DNA from: Streptomyces sp. NBC_01471
GTDB lineage: Bacteria; Actinomycetota; Actinomycetes; Streptomycetales; Streptomycetaceae
Length of the DNA: 64,000 nt
Assembly (NCBI RefSeq): GCF_041438865.1
Contig: NZ_CP109450.1
Span: forward strand, 6,871,001-6,935,000
Direction: 5' to 3'
Positions 53,232 to 61,413 of the stretch are shown here, in pieces (position 1 is the stretch's first letter; the number at the start of each line of letters is the position of its first letter). Under the pieces are notes generated by a model. It was not told where the DNA came from. It made no database searches and saw nothing but the letters and a program-made list of their open reading frames with translations. A program made the translations under genes and the position numbers.

Positions 53232-53704
53232 GAGAGCGCCTCCGGTGTCCGCACCGGCCGCCAGTGCCAGGTGGTCCAGACGGTGTCCGCGTCCTCGTTG
53301 AGCACGCCCGGCACGACTTCCACCTCTGCCCCGACCGCAAGGTCCGCCAGGGCCACGTCCGGCGCGGCCTGCCCGAGCACGACCATGCCCTCCGCCTCCA
53401 GCTCGACGGCGACCAGGGTGTACGGCTCCCACTCCACGCCGGGATCCGAGACGTACGGCGCGGGGGGCCGGTACCGGCCGTCGGTGTACGACCAGACGCG
53501 GCCGCGTCCGGAGAGCGGCACCTCCGCCAGCTCCCCGCCCGGGCAGCCGGGGTTGCGGCAGAAGGTGTCCTCACGGGGGAAGAAGACGGCGGAACAGGCC
53601 GAGCACCGGGTGCCCAGCAGCCGGAAGTCGTTCTCCCCGGCATCGGCCGTGAACCATCCGGCCACCACGGGTGTGCGCGTGCGCGTCAAAACCCCTCCCG
53701 GCAT
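53228..53704 (-). CDS. DUF35 Zn-ribbon / OB-fold protein, partner of the thiolase-like protein
   Basis: 158 aa. The N-terminal Zn-ribbon has CSACSAVFFPREDTFCRNPGC in blocks (CxxC, then C...C). The OB-fold follows (GRVWSYTDGRYRPPAP, VELEAEGMVVLGQ). In this family it binds acyl-CoA and completes the active site of the adjacent thiolase-like protein. The ATG at 53704 has no clear Shine-Dalgarno and lies just downstream of a palindromic operator. Confidence 0.9.
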   Translation of the reverse strand: MPGGVLTRTRTPVVAGWFTADAGENDFRLLGTRCSACSAVFFPREDTFCRNPGCPGGELAEVPLSGRGRVWSYTDGRYRPPAPYVSDPGVEWEPYTLVAVELEAEGMVVLGQAAPDVALADLAVGAEVEVVPGVLNEDADTVWTTWHWRPVRTPEALS

Positions 53705-53711
53705 CAGTCAT

Positions 53712-53726
53712 CTGACGGTACGTCAG
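53712..53726. promoter_or_regulatory. palindromic operator upstream of the DUF35/thiolase pair
   Basis: CTGACGGTACGTCAG is a perfect 6-3-6 palindrome, 8 bases upstream of the DUF35 start. TGACG-type palindromes are typical TetR/FadR-family operators of actinobacterial acyl-CoA genes. The regulator is not in this interval. Confidence 0.6.
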
Positions 53727-53746
53727 GAGTATTGAGTGTGACAGGG

Positions 53747-54094
53747 TCAGCCGTTCTCCGCGAGCCACTTGGCGGCGGTGGCGGCCAGTTCGTGGTCACG
53801 GCCCGCCAGCATCGTCCGGATCATCCGGACGTCGCCCCGGAGCGACCAGACCGGGTGCCCGAACGAGGCCGGGTTGTTCCCCTCGATGAGGAAGTGTGCG
53901 GGCCAGGCGGTCCCGTATCCGATGAGCGGCAGCGCGGCCGCATACCGCTTCCGGCCGCGCGCCAGTCCGTAGGCCGTCACCGCGAGCCCGGTGAGTGTGC
54001 CGGTGAGATGCACCCACCGGGTCGCCGCACGCGAGTGCATCGCGACGTAGTAGGGCCAGAACTCCTCGTACGAATCCCACGTCTGCTGCGTCAT
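53747..54094 (-). CDS. DUF962 (Mpo1-like) membrane protein
   Basis: 115 aa with the family pattern YYVAMHSRAATRWVHLTGT followed by a hydrophobic segment, PLIGYGTAWPAHFLIEGNNPASFGH in pieces, and the tail VWSLRGDVRMIRTML. Yeast Mpo1 of this family is an iron-dependent dioxygenase acting on 2-hydroxy fatty acids; conserved His residues (HSRA, HLTG, HF, GH) are kept. ATG at 54094. Confidence 0.88.
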   Translation of the reverse strand: MTQQTWDSYEEFWPYYVAMHSRAATRWVHLTGTLTGLAVTAYGLARGRKRYAAALPLIGYGTAWPAHFLIEGNNPASFGHPVWSLRGDVRMIRTMLAGRDHELAATAAKWLAENG

Positions 54095-54196
54095 GGGGAG
54101 ACGGTAGGCCCCCGCTGTGCACCGGGGAAGAAGGGGGCCGCCCGACCCGTCGTCCCGGCCGCTGCCCCACTGCCACGCTTGCCGGTTCTGCCGCCG

Positions 54197-55003
54197 TCAG
54201 CGGTGACCGGCCACCGAGCGCCACGCGACCGGGAAGTCGAAGTAGCGGTCGGGGAAGACCTCCGGCTGGTAGGTGAAGTGCCACCACTCCTCGGGAAGGT
54301 TGACGAAGCCGACGGCGCCCAGGGCGGTCCGCAGCATGTCGCGGTGGGTGCGCTGGACGCCCTTGATCCGCGGATCGTCGGTGTGCGCGAGGGTGTCGAA
54401 GCAGTCGAACCCCGTCCCCATGTCGATGGAGTTGTCCGGGAAGCGCTGCGCCTTCGGCGCGTAGCAGGGGGCCAGCTGCTGCCCGTGGCGGTACGGACGG
54501 GTCGGCAGGGCCGGCAGTTTCACCAGGGTGAGATCCATGGTGCTGCCCCGGCTGTGCCCGGACTTCTCCGCGATGTAGCCGTCCGCGAAAAGACGCGACT
54601 TGTCGACCCGCGGATAGAACTCGGCCTTCATCGTCAGTGCGTCCGGATCCTCGGCCCAGCGCACGAAGTTGTCGACGGCCCGCTGCGGCCGGTAGCAGTC
54701 GTAGACCTTGAGTGAGTAGCCACGGCGCAGCAGCTTCGTCTGGGCCCGGTGCAGGGCCTCCGCTGCGGGGCGGGTGAGGATGCACAGCGGCTGGTCGTAG
54801 CCGTCGACCGGTGCGCCCGTGAAGTTGTGCTCGTACGGGTAGCGCATCTCCTGGATGATCGTCGGGTCCACGGAGCGCAGCGCGACGAAGTCCCGGGGCG
54901 CCCGCGGCTCCTGCCGCGCCGCGGCCGGTGTGACGGAGGAGAGGGCGAACAGGGCGGCGGCGGCCACGGCCAGGGACCGTGCGGCGGAGGTCAGTCGTGT
55001 CAT
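54197..55003 (-). CDS. secreted D-alanyl-D-alanine dipeptidase (VanX-like, M15D)
   Basis: About 268 aa. Signal peptide MTRLTSAARSLAVAAAALF followed by ALSSVTPAAARQ. The zinc-site motifs of the VanX family are intact: SGHSRGSTMDLTLV supplies His and Asp, EEWWHFTYQ the catalytic Glu and second His, and YDCYRPQRAV the conserved Arg. The export signal argues for peptidoglycan turnover in the envelope rather than cytoplasmic vancomycin resistance; no vanHA genes are nearby. ATG at 55003 preferred, with an alternative two codons upstream. Confidence 0.92.
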   Translation of the reverse strand: MTRLTSAARSLAVAAAALFALSSVTPAAARQEPRAPRDFVALRSVDPTIIQEMRYPYEHNFTGAPVDGYDQPLCILTRPAAEALHRAQTKLLRRGYSLKVYDCYRPQRAVDNFVRWAEDPDALTMKAEFYPRVDKSRLFADGYIAEKSGHSRGSTMDLTLVKLPALPTRPYRHGQQLAPCYAPKAQRFPDNSIDMGTGFDCFDTLAHTDDPRIKGVQRTHRDMLRTALGAVGFVNLPEEWWHFTYQPEVFPDRYFDFPVAWRSVAGHR

Positions 55004-55066
55004 GGGCATTCCATTTATCAGGTGAACGGGCCTCAGGGGAAGCACGATCGGCTACAGTCCGCGCTC

Positions 55067-55588
55067 ATGAACGAGCCTTCCGACGAGCCTGTCAGGGATT
55101 CCCACTGTTCGAGCTGCGGCGCCCCGTTCGCCGCCGCTGAATGGCCCCGCACCTGCCCGTCCTGCGGGAGCACGGCCTACCGCAACCCGCTCCCCGTCGC
55201 CGTGGCCCTGCTGCCGGTACGGGACGAGCGGGGCACCGGACTCGTCGTCATCACCCGGACCAACGAACCGCAGGCCGGCGGGATCGCCCTGCCCGGCGGC
55301 TTCATCGACGGCACCGAAACATGGCAGCACGCCGTCGTGCGCGAGCTGCGGGAGGAGACGGGCATCCCAGCCGGGCAGCAGGACGTACGGCTGGCCGACG
55401 CCCGCAGCTCGCCGGACGGCCACCTGCTGCTCTTCGGCCTTCTCCCGGAACGCGCAGCGGCGAGTCTCCCGCCGTCCGCGCCCACCGACGAGACGGCGGG
55501 CTGGCACATCCTCAGGGCGGCCACGGACCTCTGCTTCCCGCTGCACACCGCGGCCGTCCGGGGCTGGTTCGCCGGACGGCACAGCTGA
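55067..55588 (+). CDS. NUDIX hydrolase with N-terminal zinc ribbon
   Basis: 173 aa. The N-terminal zinc ribbon (CSSCGAPFAAAEWPRTCPSCG in blocks) precedes a NUDIX box: GGFIDGTETWQHAVVRELRE then ETGI, matching Gx5Ex7REUxEExGU. NudC-like Zn ribbon plus NUDIX proteins hydrolyse nucleotide diphosphates, but the substrate here is not evident. No Shine-Dalgarno precedes the ATG at 55067. TACAGT 8 bases upstream could be a -10 giving a leaderless transcript (inference). Confidence 0.88.
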   Translation: MNEPSDEPVRDSHCSSCGAPFAAAEWPRTCPSCGSTAYRNPLPVAVALLPVRDERGTGLVVITRTNEPQAGGIALPGGFIDGTETWQHAVVRELREETGIPAGQQDVRLADARSSPDGHLLLFGLLPERAAASLPPSAPTDETAGWHILRAATDLCFPLHTAAVRGWFAGRHS

Positions 55589-55625
55589 ACCCGGGCTGCC
55601 TCCGACTGAACCCGGGCTGCCTCCG
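55585..55625. repeat. 20-bp direct repeat spanning the NUDIX gene stop codon
   Basis: CTGAACCCGGGCTGCCTCCG occurs at 55585-55604, including the TGA stop, and again at 55606-55625. It lies at the start of the 180-base convergent gap before the GH31 gene. Confidence 0.9.
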
Positions 55626-55769
55626 GCCCGGGCCGCGTCCGATCCCGCCAAGGCCCGTCTGCCGTGCTCGGCCCTGATCCGGGCAGCAGGAGAACGACGG
55701 CCGCTGGGGCGGCATCAGCCGGGTCGGTGTGCGGTTTCGCCGAGCGTGAAGAGGTCCGGACGGCAGGCC

Positions 55770-58133
55770 CTACGTCCCGAGCCCCCGCACCCGTACCGGG
55801 CACCCCGGCTCCACCGAACCCTCCGCCACCACCAGCCCGACCACCACCCGGCCGTCCTCCAGCGCTGCGGTGTAGCGCTCGACCTCCGGTTCCTCCCACC
55901 CGTCACCGGCGTCCCGGACGACCACCCCGCCCCCCGTACGCCCGGCGGCCGGGGCCCAGACCTCCAGCTCGGTACCGCCGCCGTCACCCCGTACCGGGAT
56001 CACCGAACCGGCCCGCGCCAGCACCGGTACGCGCGACAGGGGCGCGTCCAGCACCACCTGACCCGGCCCCTCGTGGGCCGCGCCGGTCGCCGTGTCGTAC
56101 CACCGCCCCCGGGGCAGCCGCACCGTCCGCCGGTCGCCGCCGCGGTCGAGGACCGGTGCCACCAGCAGGCTGTCCCCGAGCAGGAAGGCGTCCTCGCAGT
56201 CCCGCAGGGCACGGTCCCCCGGCGAACTCCACCAGACCGGCCGCACATACGGTGCGCCGGTCAGCCGGGACACGTGCGCCAGCGTCACGAAGTACGGGTG
56301 CAGCCGCTCCCGTTCCACCAGCGCCGCCCTCGCGTGCTCCAGGGTCTCCGCGCCGAACTCCCACGGCTCCCTGCGCCCCGCCCGGATCGCCGAGTGGGTG
56401 CGCAGCAGCGGCAGGAAGGACGCCAGCTGGAGCCACCGCAGATACAGCTCGGGGGAGGGGCTGCCGTCGAAGCCGCCCACGTCCGGGCCCGAGTACGGAA
56501 CCCCGCACAGCCCGAGCCCCAGCACCAGTGAGAGCGAGGCGCGCAGTCCGGGCCACCCCGTCGTCACATCGCCCGACCAGGTCCCGCCGTACCGCTGCAT
56601 CCCCGCCCACCCGGAGCGCGAGAACAGAAAGGGGCGCTCATCGGGGCGCAGCGCGCACAGCCCCTCGTACCCCGCCCGCGCCATCGTCAGGCCGTAGACG
56701 TTGTGCGCCTCCCGGTGATCGCCGCCGCGGCCCTCCAGCGCGTGCCGTGACGACAGCGGCAGCGTCGGATCCCCGAACGGGACGATGGAGGCGGGCTCGT
56801 TCATGTCGTGCCAGAAGCCGGCGAAACCCTGCGCGAGGCGTTCCGCGTACAGCCCGCCCCACCAGGCCCGCACGTGCGGCGCCGTGAAGTCGGGGAAGAC
56901 GCACTCACCCGGCCAGACGACCCCGCGCACCGCCCCGCCCCGCGCGTCCCCGACGAAGGCACCGGCGGCCAGCCCCTCGTCGTACACGCGGTTGCCCGGC
57001 TCGGCCTTCACGGCCGGATCGACGATCGAGACCAGCCGTACGCCGTGCCGCCCGAGCTCTTCCGCGAGACCGGGGAGATCGGGGAACCGCTCGCCGTCGG
57101 CCGTGAACACCTGATGCCGGTCGTAGTGGTCGATGTCCAGATGCAGCGCCGTCAGGGGCAGCCCGTGCTCCCGGTATCCGGCGACGACCCTGCGGACCTC
57201 CCGCGCACTCCCGAAACCCCACCGCGCGTGCTGCGGCCCCAGCGCCCAGGACGGCGGGAGCGCGGGCCGTCCGGTCAGCGCGGTCCAGCCCAGCAGGACC
57301 CGCGCCGGGGTGCCGGTCACCACCCAGCAGCGCAGCGGGCCGCCGCCCATCCGCACCTCGCTGGAGCCCGGCCTGTCATGCCCGGAACCCGCACCCTCCC
57401 GGCCCTCGGCCAGCGTCACCCGGCCCTCCCGGGTGTTGTCGTGGAAGACCAGATGGGTCCCGGCGTCGGCCACCACCAGCTGCACCGGCATGGTGATGTA
57501 GAGCGGGTCGTCACCCGGTCCGAAGCCACCGCGCGGATCGGTGTTCCACAGGTGGTACGTGCCGTCGCGCAGCCGGGGCCCCGACGCCCGCCCGCCGAGC
57601 CCGAAGAAGCGCGCGTCGGCCGGGACCTCGGCCCGCTGCACCCAGCGCGCCGCGCCGCCGGACACCGGCTCCCACCAGCGCGGGGGCAGCTCACGGCGGA
57701 TCCGCACACCGCCCGGAGTCAGGATCTCCACGGACCCCTGCCGGGACACCGTGACGGTCACCCGTTCCGAGACCACCCGCCATCCGCCGTCCTTGTCCGG
57801 TTCGAGGACGGCCCGCGGATCCGCCTCGGGGCAGCCGCCCGCCAGCGCGTACGAGGGAGCCGGCTCCGCGCCGTCCCACCCCCAGAAGACCGCGCCGCCC
57901 ACCGCCACCCGTACCAGCAGCTCCGAGCGGGTGAACCGGACGACACCGCCGCCCGGCCGGTGCTCCACACCGGTCACCGCACCGGGCACCCGCGCCCGTT
58001 CGGCACCGCGCGGCGGCAGCTCCGCCGCGTCCGTACGCCGTCTGCGCAGGGCGGTGCGCAGGGCCAGCCGCCCCCGAGCCGAACCGAACGCCTTCACCGA
58101 GCGGACCAGGCCGCGACCGTCCATGCTGATCAC
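55770..58133 (-). CDS. GH31 family alpha-glycosidase
   Basis: 787 aa intracellular (no signal peptide) alpha-glucosidase/xylosidase-type enzyme. The N-terminal beta-sandwich precedes the barrel beginning WALGPQHARWGFGSAREVRR. LHLDIDHYDRHQVF is the substrate-binding Asp loop, and GFWHDMNEPA holds the catalytic nucleophile Asp, as in GH31. RPFLFSRSGWAGMQRYGGTW and SGPDVGGFDGSPSPELYLRW follow, the latter with the usual acid/base region. GTG at 58133 is taken as the start; an ATG three codons later is equally possible. Confidence 0.92.
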   Translation of the reverse strand: MISMDGRGLVRSVKAFGSARGRLALRTALRRRRTDAAELPPRGAERARVPGAVTGVEHRPGGGVVRFTRSELLVRVAVGGAVFWGWDGAEPAPSYALAGGCPEADPRAVLEPDKDGGWRVVSERVTVTVSRQGSVEILTPGGVRIRRELPPRWWEPVSGGAARWVQRAEVPADARFFGLGGRASGPRLRDGTYHLWNTDPRGGFGPGDDPLYITMPVQLVVADAGTHLVFHDNTREGRVTLAEGREGAGSGHDRPGSSEVRMGGGPLRCWVVTGTPARVLLGWTALTGRPALPPSWALGPQHARWGFGSAREVRRVVAGYREHGLPLTALHLDIDHYDRHQVFTADGERFPDLPGLAEELGRHGVRLVSIVDPAVKAEPGNRVYDEGLAAGAFVGDARGGAVRGVVWPGECVFPDFTAPHVRAWWGGLYAERLAQGFAGFWHDMNEPASIVPFGDPTLPLSSRHALEGRGGDHREAHNVYGLTMARAGYEGLCALRPDERPFLFSRSGWAGMQRYGGTWSGDVTTGWPGLRASLSLVLGLGLCGVPYSGPDVGGFDGSPSPELYLRWLQLASFLPLLRTHSAIRAGRREPWEFGAETLEHARAALVERERLHPYFVTLAHVSRLTGAPYVRPVWWSSPGDRALRDCEDAFLLGDSLLVAPVLDRGGDRRTVRLPRGRWYDTATGAAHEGPGQVVLDAPLSRVPVLARAGSVIPVRGDGGGTELEVWAPAAGRTGGGVVVRDAGDGWEEPEVERYTAALEDGRVVVGLVVAEGSVEPGCPVRVRGLGT

Positions 58134-58339
58134 ACTGCCATCCCGGCCCCGGGACGCGAGGGCCGTTCAGCCGCCGTTCACCTCGCCCTTGACCAGATGT
58201 TCACCATGCCGACGCCGGCCGGCCCGCCCTGGTGCGCAGGACGATCACATGGCATCGTCGCTGCCAGCCGTGTCACGCGCACACCCCTCGCACGTGCGCG
58301 CCCACACGCACACCATGCGTACAGCCCGGGAGCCGCCCC

Positions 58340-60313
58340 ATGAACCCATCGAACGCCGCACCCCTCTGGCAGCCCAGCCAGGAACGGATCGACGGTGCCA
58401 GGATCACCCGCTTCCAGGCCTGGGCCGCCGAGCGGTACGGCGCACCGGCCGACGGCGGGTACGCCGCACTGCACCGCTGGTCGGTCGAGGAGCTCGCCAC
58501 CTTCTGGCAGGCGGTCGCCGACTGGTTCGACATCCGGTTCACGACCCCGTACGAGAGCGTGCTCGCCGACCGCTCCATGCCGGGCGCCCAATGGTTCCCC
58601 GGAGCCAGTGTCAACTACGCGGAGCACGCCCTGCGGACCGCCACCGACCCGGCCCGCGCACCGGAGCCCGCCCTGCTGCACGTCGACGAGAGGCAGGACC
58701 CGCGGACCGTCAGCTGGTCCGAACTGCGCCGCCAGGTGGGGGCGCTCGCCGCCGAACTGCGCGCACTGGGGGTACGCCCCGGCGACCGCGTCAGCGGCTA
58801 CCTGCCCAACATCCCCGAGGCCGTCACCGCGCTGCTCGCCACCGCGGCCGTCGGCGCCGTCTGGACCTCCTGCGCCCCCGACTTCGGCGCCCGCAGCGTC
58901 CTCGACCGCTTCCAGCAGGTCGAACCGGTCGTCCTGTTCGCCGTCGACGGCTACCGCTACGGCGGCAAGTCCCACGACCGGCGCGACACCGTCACCGAAC
59001 TCCGCGCCGAACTGCCCACCCTGCGCGCCGTGATCCACGTCCCGCTGCTCGGCACCCCGGCTCCCGACGGCGCGCTCGACTGGTCCGCCGTCACGTCCGG
59101 CGACACGGAGCCGGTGTTCGAGCAGGTTCCCTTCGACCACCCGCTCTGGGTCCTCTACTCCTCGGGGACGACGGGACTCCCCAAGGCCATCGTGCAGTCC
59201 CAGGGCGGCATCCTGATGGAGCACCTCAAACAGCTCGGCCTGCACTGCGACCTCGGTCCCGGCGACCGCTTCTTCTGGTACACGTCCACCGGCTGGATGA
59301 TGTGGAACTTCCTCGTCTCCGGCCTGCTCACCGGGACCACGATCGTCCTGTACGACGGCAGCCCCGGCCACCCCGGAACCGACGCGCAGTGGCGCATCGC
59401 CGAACGCACCGGGACCACCCTCTTCGGCACGTCCGCCGCCTACGTCATGGCCTGCCGCAAGGCGGGCGTCCAACCCGCCCGCGACCACGACCTCTCCCGC
59501 GTCAAGTGCGTCGCCACGACCGGCTCCCCCCTCCCGCCCGACGGATTCCGCTGGCTCCACGAAGCGGCAGGCAAGGACCTCTGGATCGCCTCGGTCAGCG
59601 GCGGTACGGATGTGTGCAGCTGCTTCGCGGGCGCCGTGCCCACCCTCCCGGTCCACATCGGTGAACTCCAGGCGGCCTGCCTCGGCACCGACCTCCAGGC
59701 CTGGGATCCACAGGGCCGCCCCCTCATCGACGAGGTCGGCGAACTCGTCGTCACCAACCCGATGCCGTCCATGCCGGTCCGCTTCTGGAACGACCCCGAC
59801 GGCAGCCGCTACAGCGGCAGTTACTTCGAGACGTACCCCGGAGTCTGGCGGCACGGCGACTGGATCACGATCACCGGCCACGGCTCGGTGATCATCCATG
59901 GACGCTCGGACTCCACCCTCAACCGGCAGGGCGTCCGGATGGGATCCGCCGACATCTACGAAGCGGTCGAGCGGCTCCCCGAGATCCGCGAATCACTGGT
60001 CATCGGCGTCGAAGAACCCGACGGCGGCTACTGGATGCCGCTCTTCGTCCACCTCGCCCCGGGCACCCCGCTCGACGACGGCCTGCGGCTGCGCATCAAG
60101 CAGACGATCCGCGAGCAGCTCTCTCCGCGCCACGTCCCCGACGACATCATCGAGGTCCCCGCGATCCCGCACACCCTCACCGGCAAACGCATCGAGGTCC
60201 CGGTCAAACGGCTGCTCCAGGGAGCAGCGCTCGACAAGGCGGTCAACCCCGGCTCGGTCGACAACCTCGAACTCCTGCACTTCTACGAGAAGCTGGCCCG
60301 CGACCGCGGCTGA
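58340..60313 (+). CDS. acetoacetyl-CoA synthetase (acetoacetate-CoA ligase)
   Basis: 657 aa acyl-adenylate enzyme activating acetoacetate with ATP and CoA. ANL motifs: P-loop LYSSGTTGLPKAIVQSQGG, FWYTSTGWMMWNFLVSGLL, the A5-like SGGTDVCSCFAGAVP and the hinge lysine segment HTLTGKRIEVPVKRLL. The N-terminal LWQPSQERIDGARITRFQ fits the acetoacetyl-CoA synthetase subfamily rather than acetyl-CoA synthetase. The ATG at 58340 follows CCCGGGAGCCGCCCC. The 206-base gap to the divergent GH31 gene contains GACGAT-N8-ATCGTC (58240-58259), a possible operator. Confidence 0.93.
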   Translation: MNPSNAAPLWQPSQERIDGARITRFQAWAAERYGAPADGGYAALHRWSVEELATFWQAVADWFDIRFTTPYESVLADRSMPGAQWFPGASVNYAEHALRTATDPARAPEPALLHVDERQDPRTVSWSELRRQVGALAAELRALGVRPGDRVSGYLPNIPEAVTALLATAAVGAVWTSCAPDFGARSVLDRFQQVEPVVLFAVDGYRYGGKSHDRRDTVTELRAELPTLRAVIHVPLLGTPAPDGALDWSAVTSGDTEPVFEQVPFDHPLWVLYSSGTTGLPKAIVQSQGGILMEHLKQLGLHCDLGPGDRFFWYTSTGWMMWNFLVSGLLTGTTIVLYDGSPGHPGTDAQWRIAERTGTTLFGTSAAYVMACRKAGVQPARDHDLSRVKCVATTGSPLPPDGFRWLHEAAGKDLWIASVSGGTDVCSCFAGAVPTLPVHIGELQAACLGTDLQAWDPQGRPLIDEVGELVVTNPMPSMPVRFWNDPDGSRYSGSYFETYPGVWRHGDWITITGHGSVIIHGRSDSTLNRQGVRMGSADIYEAVERLPEIRESLVIGVEEPDGGYWMPLFVHLAPGTPLDDGLRLRIKQTIREQLSPRHVPDDIIEVPAIPHTLTGKRIEVPVKRLLQGAALDKAVNPGSVDNLELLHFYEKLARDRG

Positions 60314-60458
60314 CACCCGGCTCCGGCAGCCGAGGCGAGCCCCGGCGCGAGCCCCGGCCCAGGACCGTACGGCGCGCTCCCGACGGCTGTCCCCATGGCA
60401 CTGTCAGTGGCCCCGGTTACTGTGAGTGAGCAATGATCGATCGCGCTCAGGGGGAGTC

Positions 60459-61343
60459 ATGGCGCAGACACACCGGACCGGATCCATGCGGCAGGCACTG
60501 CGCCGCGAAGCACCGAGCACCGTCGGCCTGCTGGCCGACGAGCAGGACTTCGCGGCGATGCGGCGCTACCGCACCTTCACCTTCGACGACCACACGGCCT
60601 ACCTCCAGCAGGTCGAGGGCCTGCTGCGGGCCCTCACCGCAGAGGAGGTGCACACGACGGTCGCACTCTTCGACCCCGAGGAGTACGAGGAGTTCTGCAC
60701 GGCGGCCGGGCTCGACCCGGACTCGGCGGACAGCCGGACACGCTTCACCGCGGGCATCGCGGCGGTCGGTGCGACCGTCCCGTACACCGGCCAGCCCATC
60801 GACCGACTCGTCCCGCTCCTCATCAACGCCGCGGTATGCCGGGCCACCCTGGAGTACGCGACCATGGTGCTGGCCGAGGCGGGGGAGTGCGCCGACTGCG
60901 GCCAGGACATCGGCACGACATCCTTCGACCGGGCCTCCCGCGCACTGAAGAGCCTGCTGGACGGCGCGGAGTGCGGAGTCCACCATCTCGTCTGCAGCAT
61001 TCCCACCGAGGACGAACCGCTCCTCGCCGTCCTGCACGCCGAGAGTGGAGAGGACTCCCGTCCCCGGCTCGACCACACGGAGGGCGCGGCTTTCGTGACC
61101 GTGCTCGCCGCCGGTATGGCCCTGGAGAGCCCCGGCGGGATCGTCATCCGTACGACGGTGCCGGGCCAGGACGACAGGGTCAGGGGCTGGCGGCTCCAGC
61201 GCGGCCGACTGCTGCCGCTCACCGCGGGCGAGGTGTTCAGCGCCTACTGCACCGATGCCGACACCGGCGATCCGGTGGCACCGGAACCGGGCGTCGACCA
61301 CTGCGCGGGATACGCGATCCCCGACGACGACCCCCACCACTGA
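60459..61343 (+). CDS. conserved hypothetical protein, 294 aa
   Basis: ATG at 60459 after a strong GGGGGAG site. Cytoplasmic, acidic protein with a mid-region ATMVLAEAGECADCGQDIG that could hold one metal through CADC, and a C-terminal region with strands (IVIRTTVPGQDDRVRGWRLQ). No domain is recognised. It stands alone on the plus strand with its own promoter region (60314-60458) and ends at a convergent terminator hairpin. Function unknown. Confidence 0.7.
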   Translation: MAQTHRTGSMRQALRREAPSTVGLLADEQDFAAMRRYRTFTFDDHTAYLQQVEGLLRALTAEEVHTTVALFDPEEYEEFCTAAGLDPDSADSRTRFTAGIAAVGATVPYTGQPIDRLVPLLINAAVCRATLEYATMVLAEAGECADCGQDIGTTSFDRASRALKSLLDGAECGVHHLVCSIPTEDEPLLAVLHAESGEDSRPRLDHTEGAAFVTVLAAGMALESPGGIVIRTTVPGQDDRVRGWRLQRGRLLPLTAGEVFSAYCTDADTGDPVAPEPGVDHCAGYAIPDDDPHH

Positions 61344-61350
61344 CCGACAC

Positions 61351-61395
61351 GCCCGAGGGGGCTCCCGGCCGGACACGGCAGGAAGCCCCCTCGGG
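61351..61395. terminator. convergent hairpin terminator
   Basis: GCCCGAGGGGGCT (61351-61363) pairs with AGCCCCCTCGGGC (61383-61395), with a 19-base loop. It lies between the hypothetical gene and the end of ptsI and so serves both directions. Confidence 0.8.
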
Positions 61396-61413
61396 CGCCG
61401 GAACCACGCGTGG

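Noticed and set aside
54197..55003. Vancomycin resistance VanX.
   Set aside because: A clear signal peptide and no vanH/vanA/vanRS neighbours point to envelope peptidoglycan metabolism.
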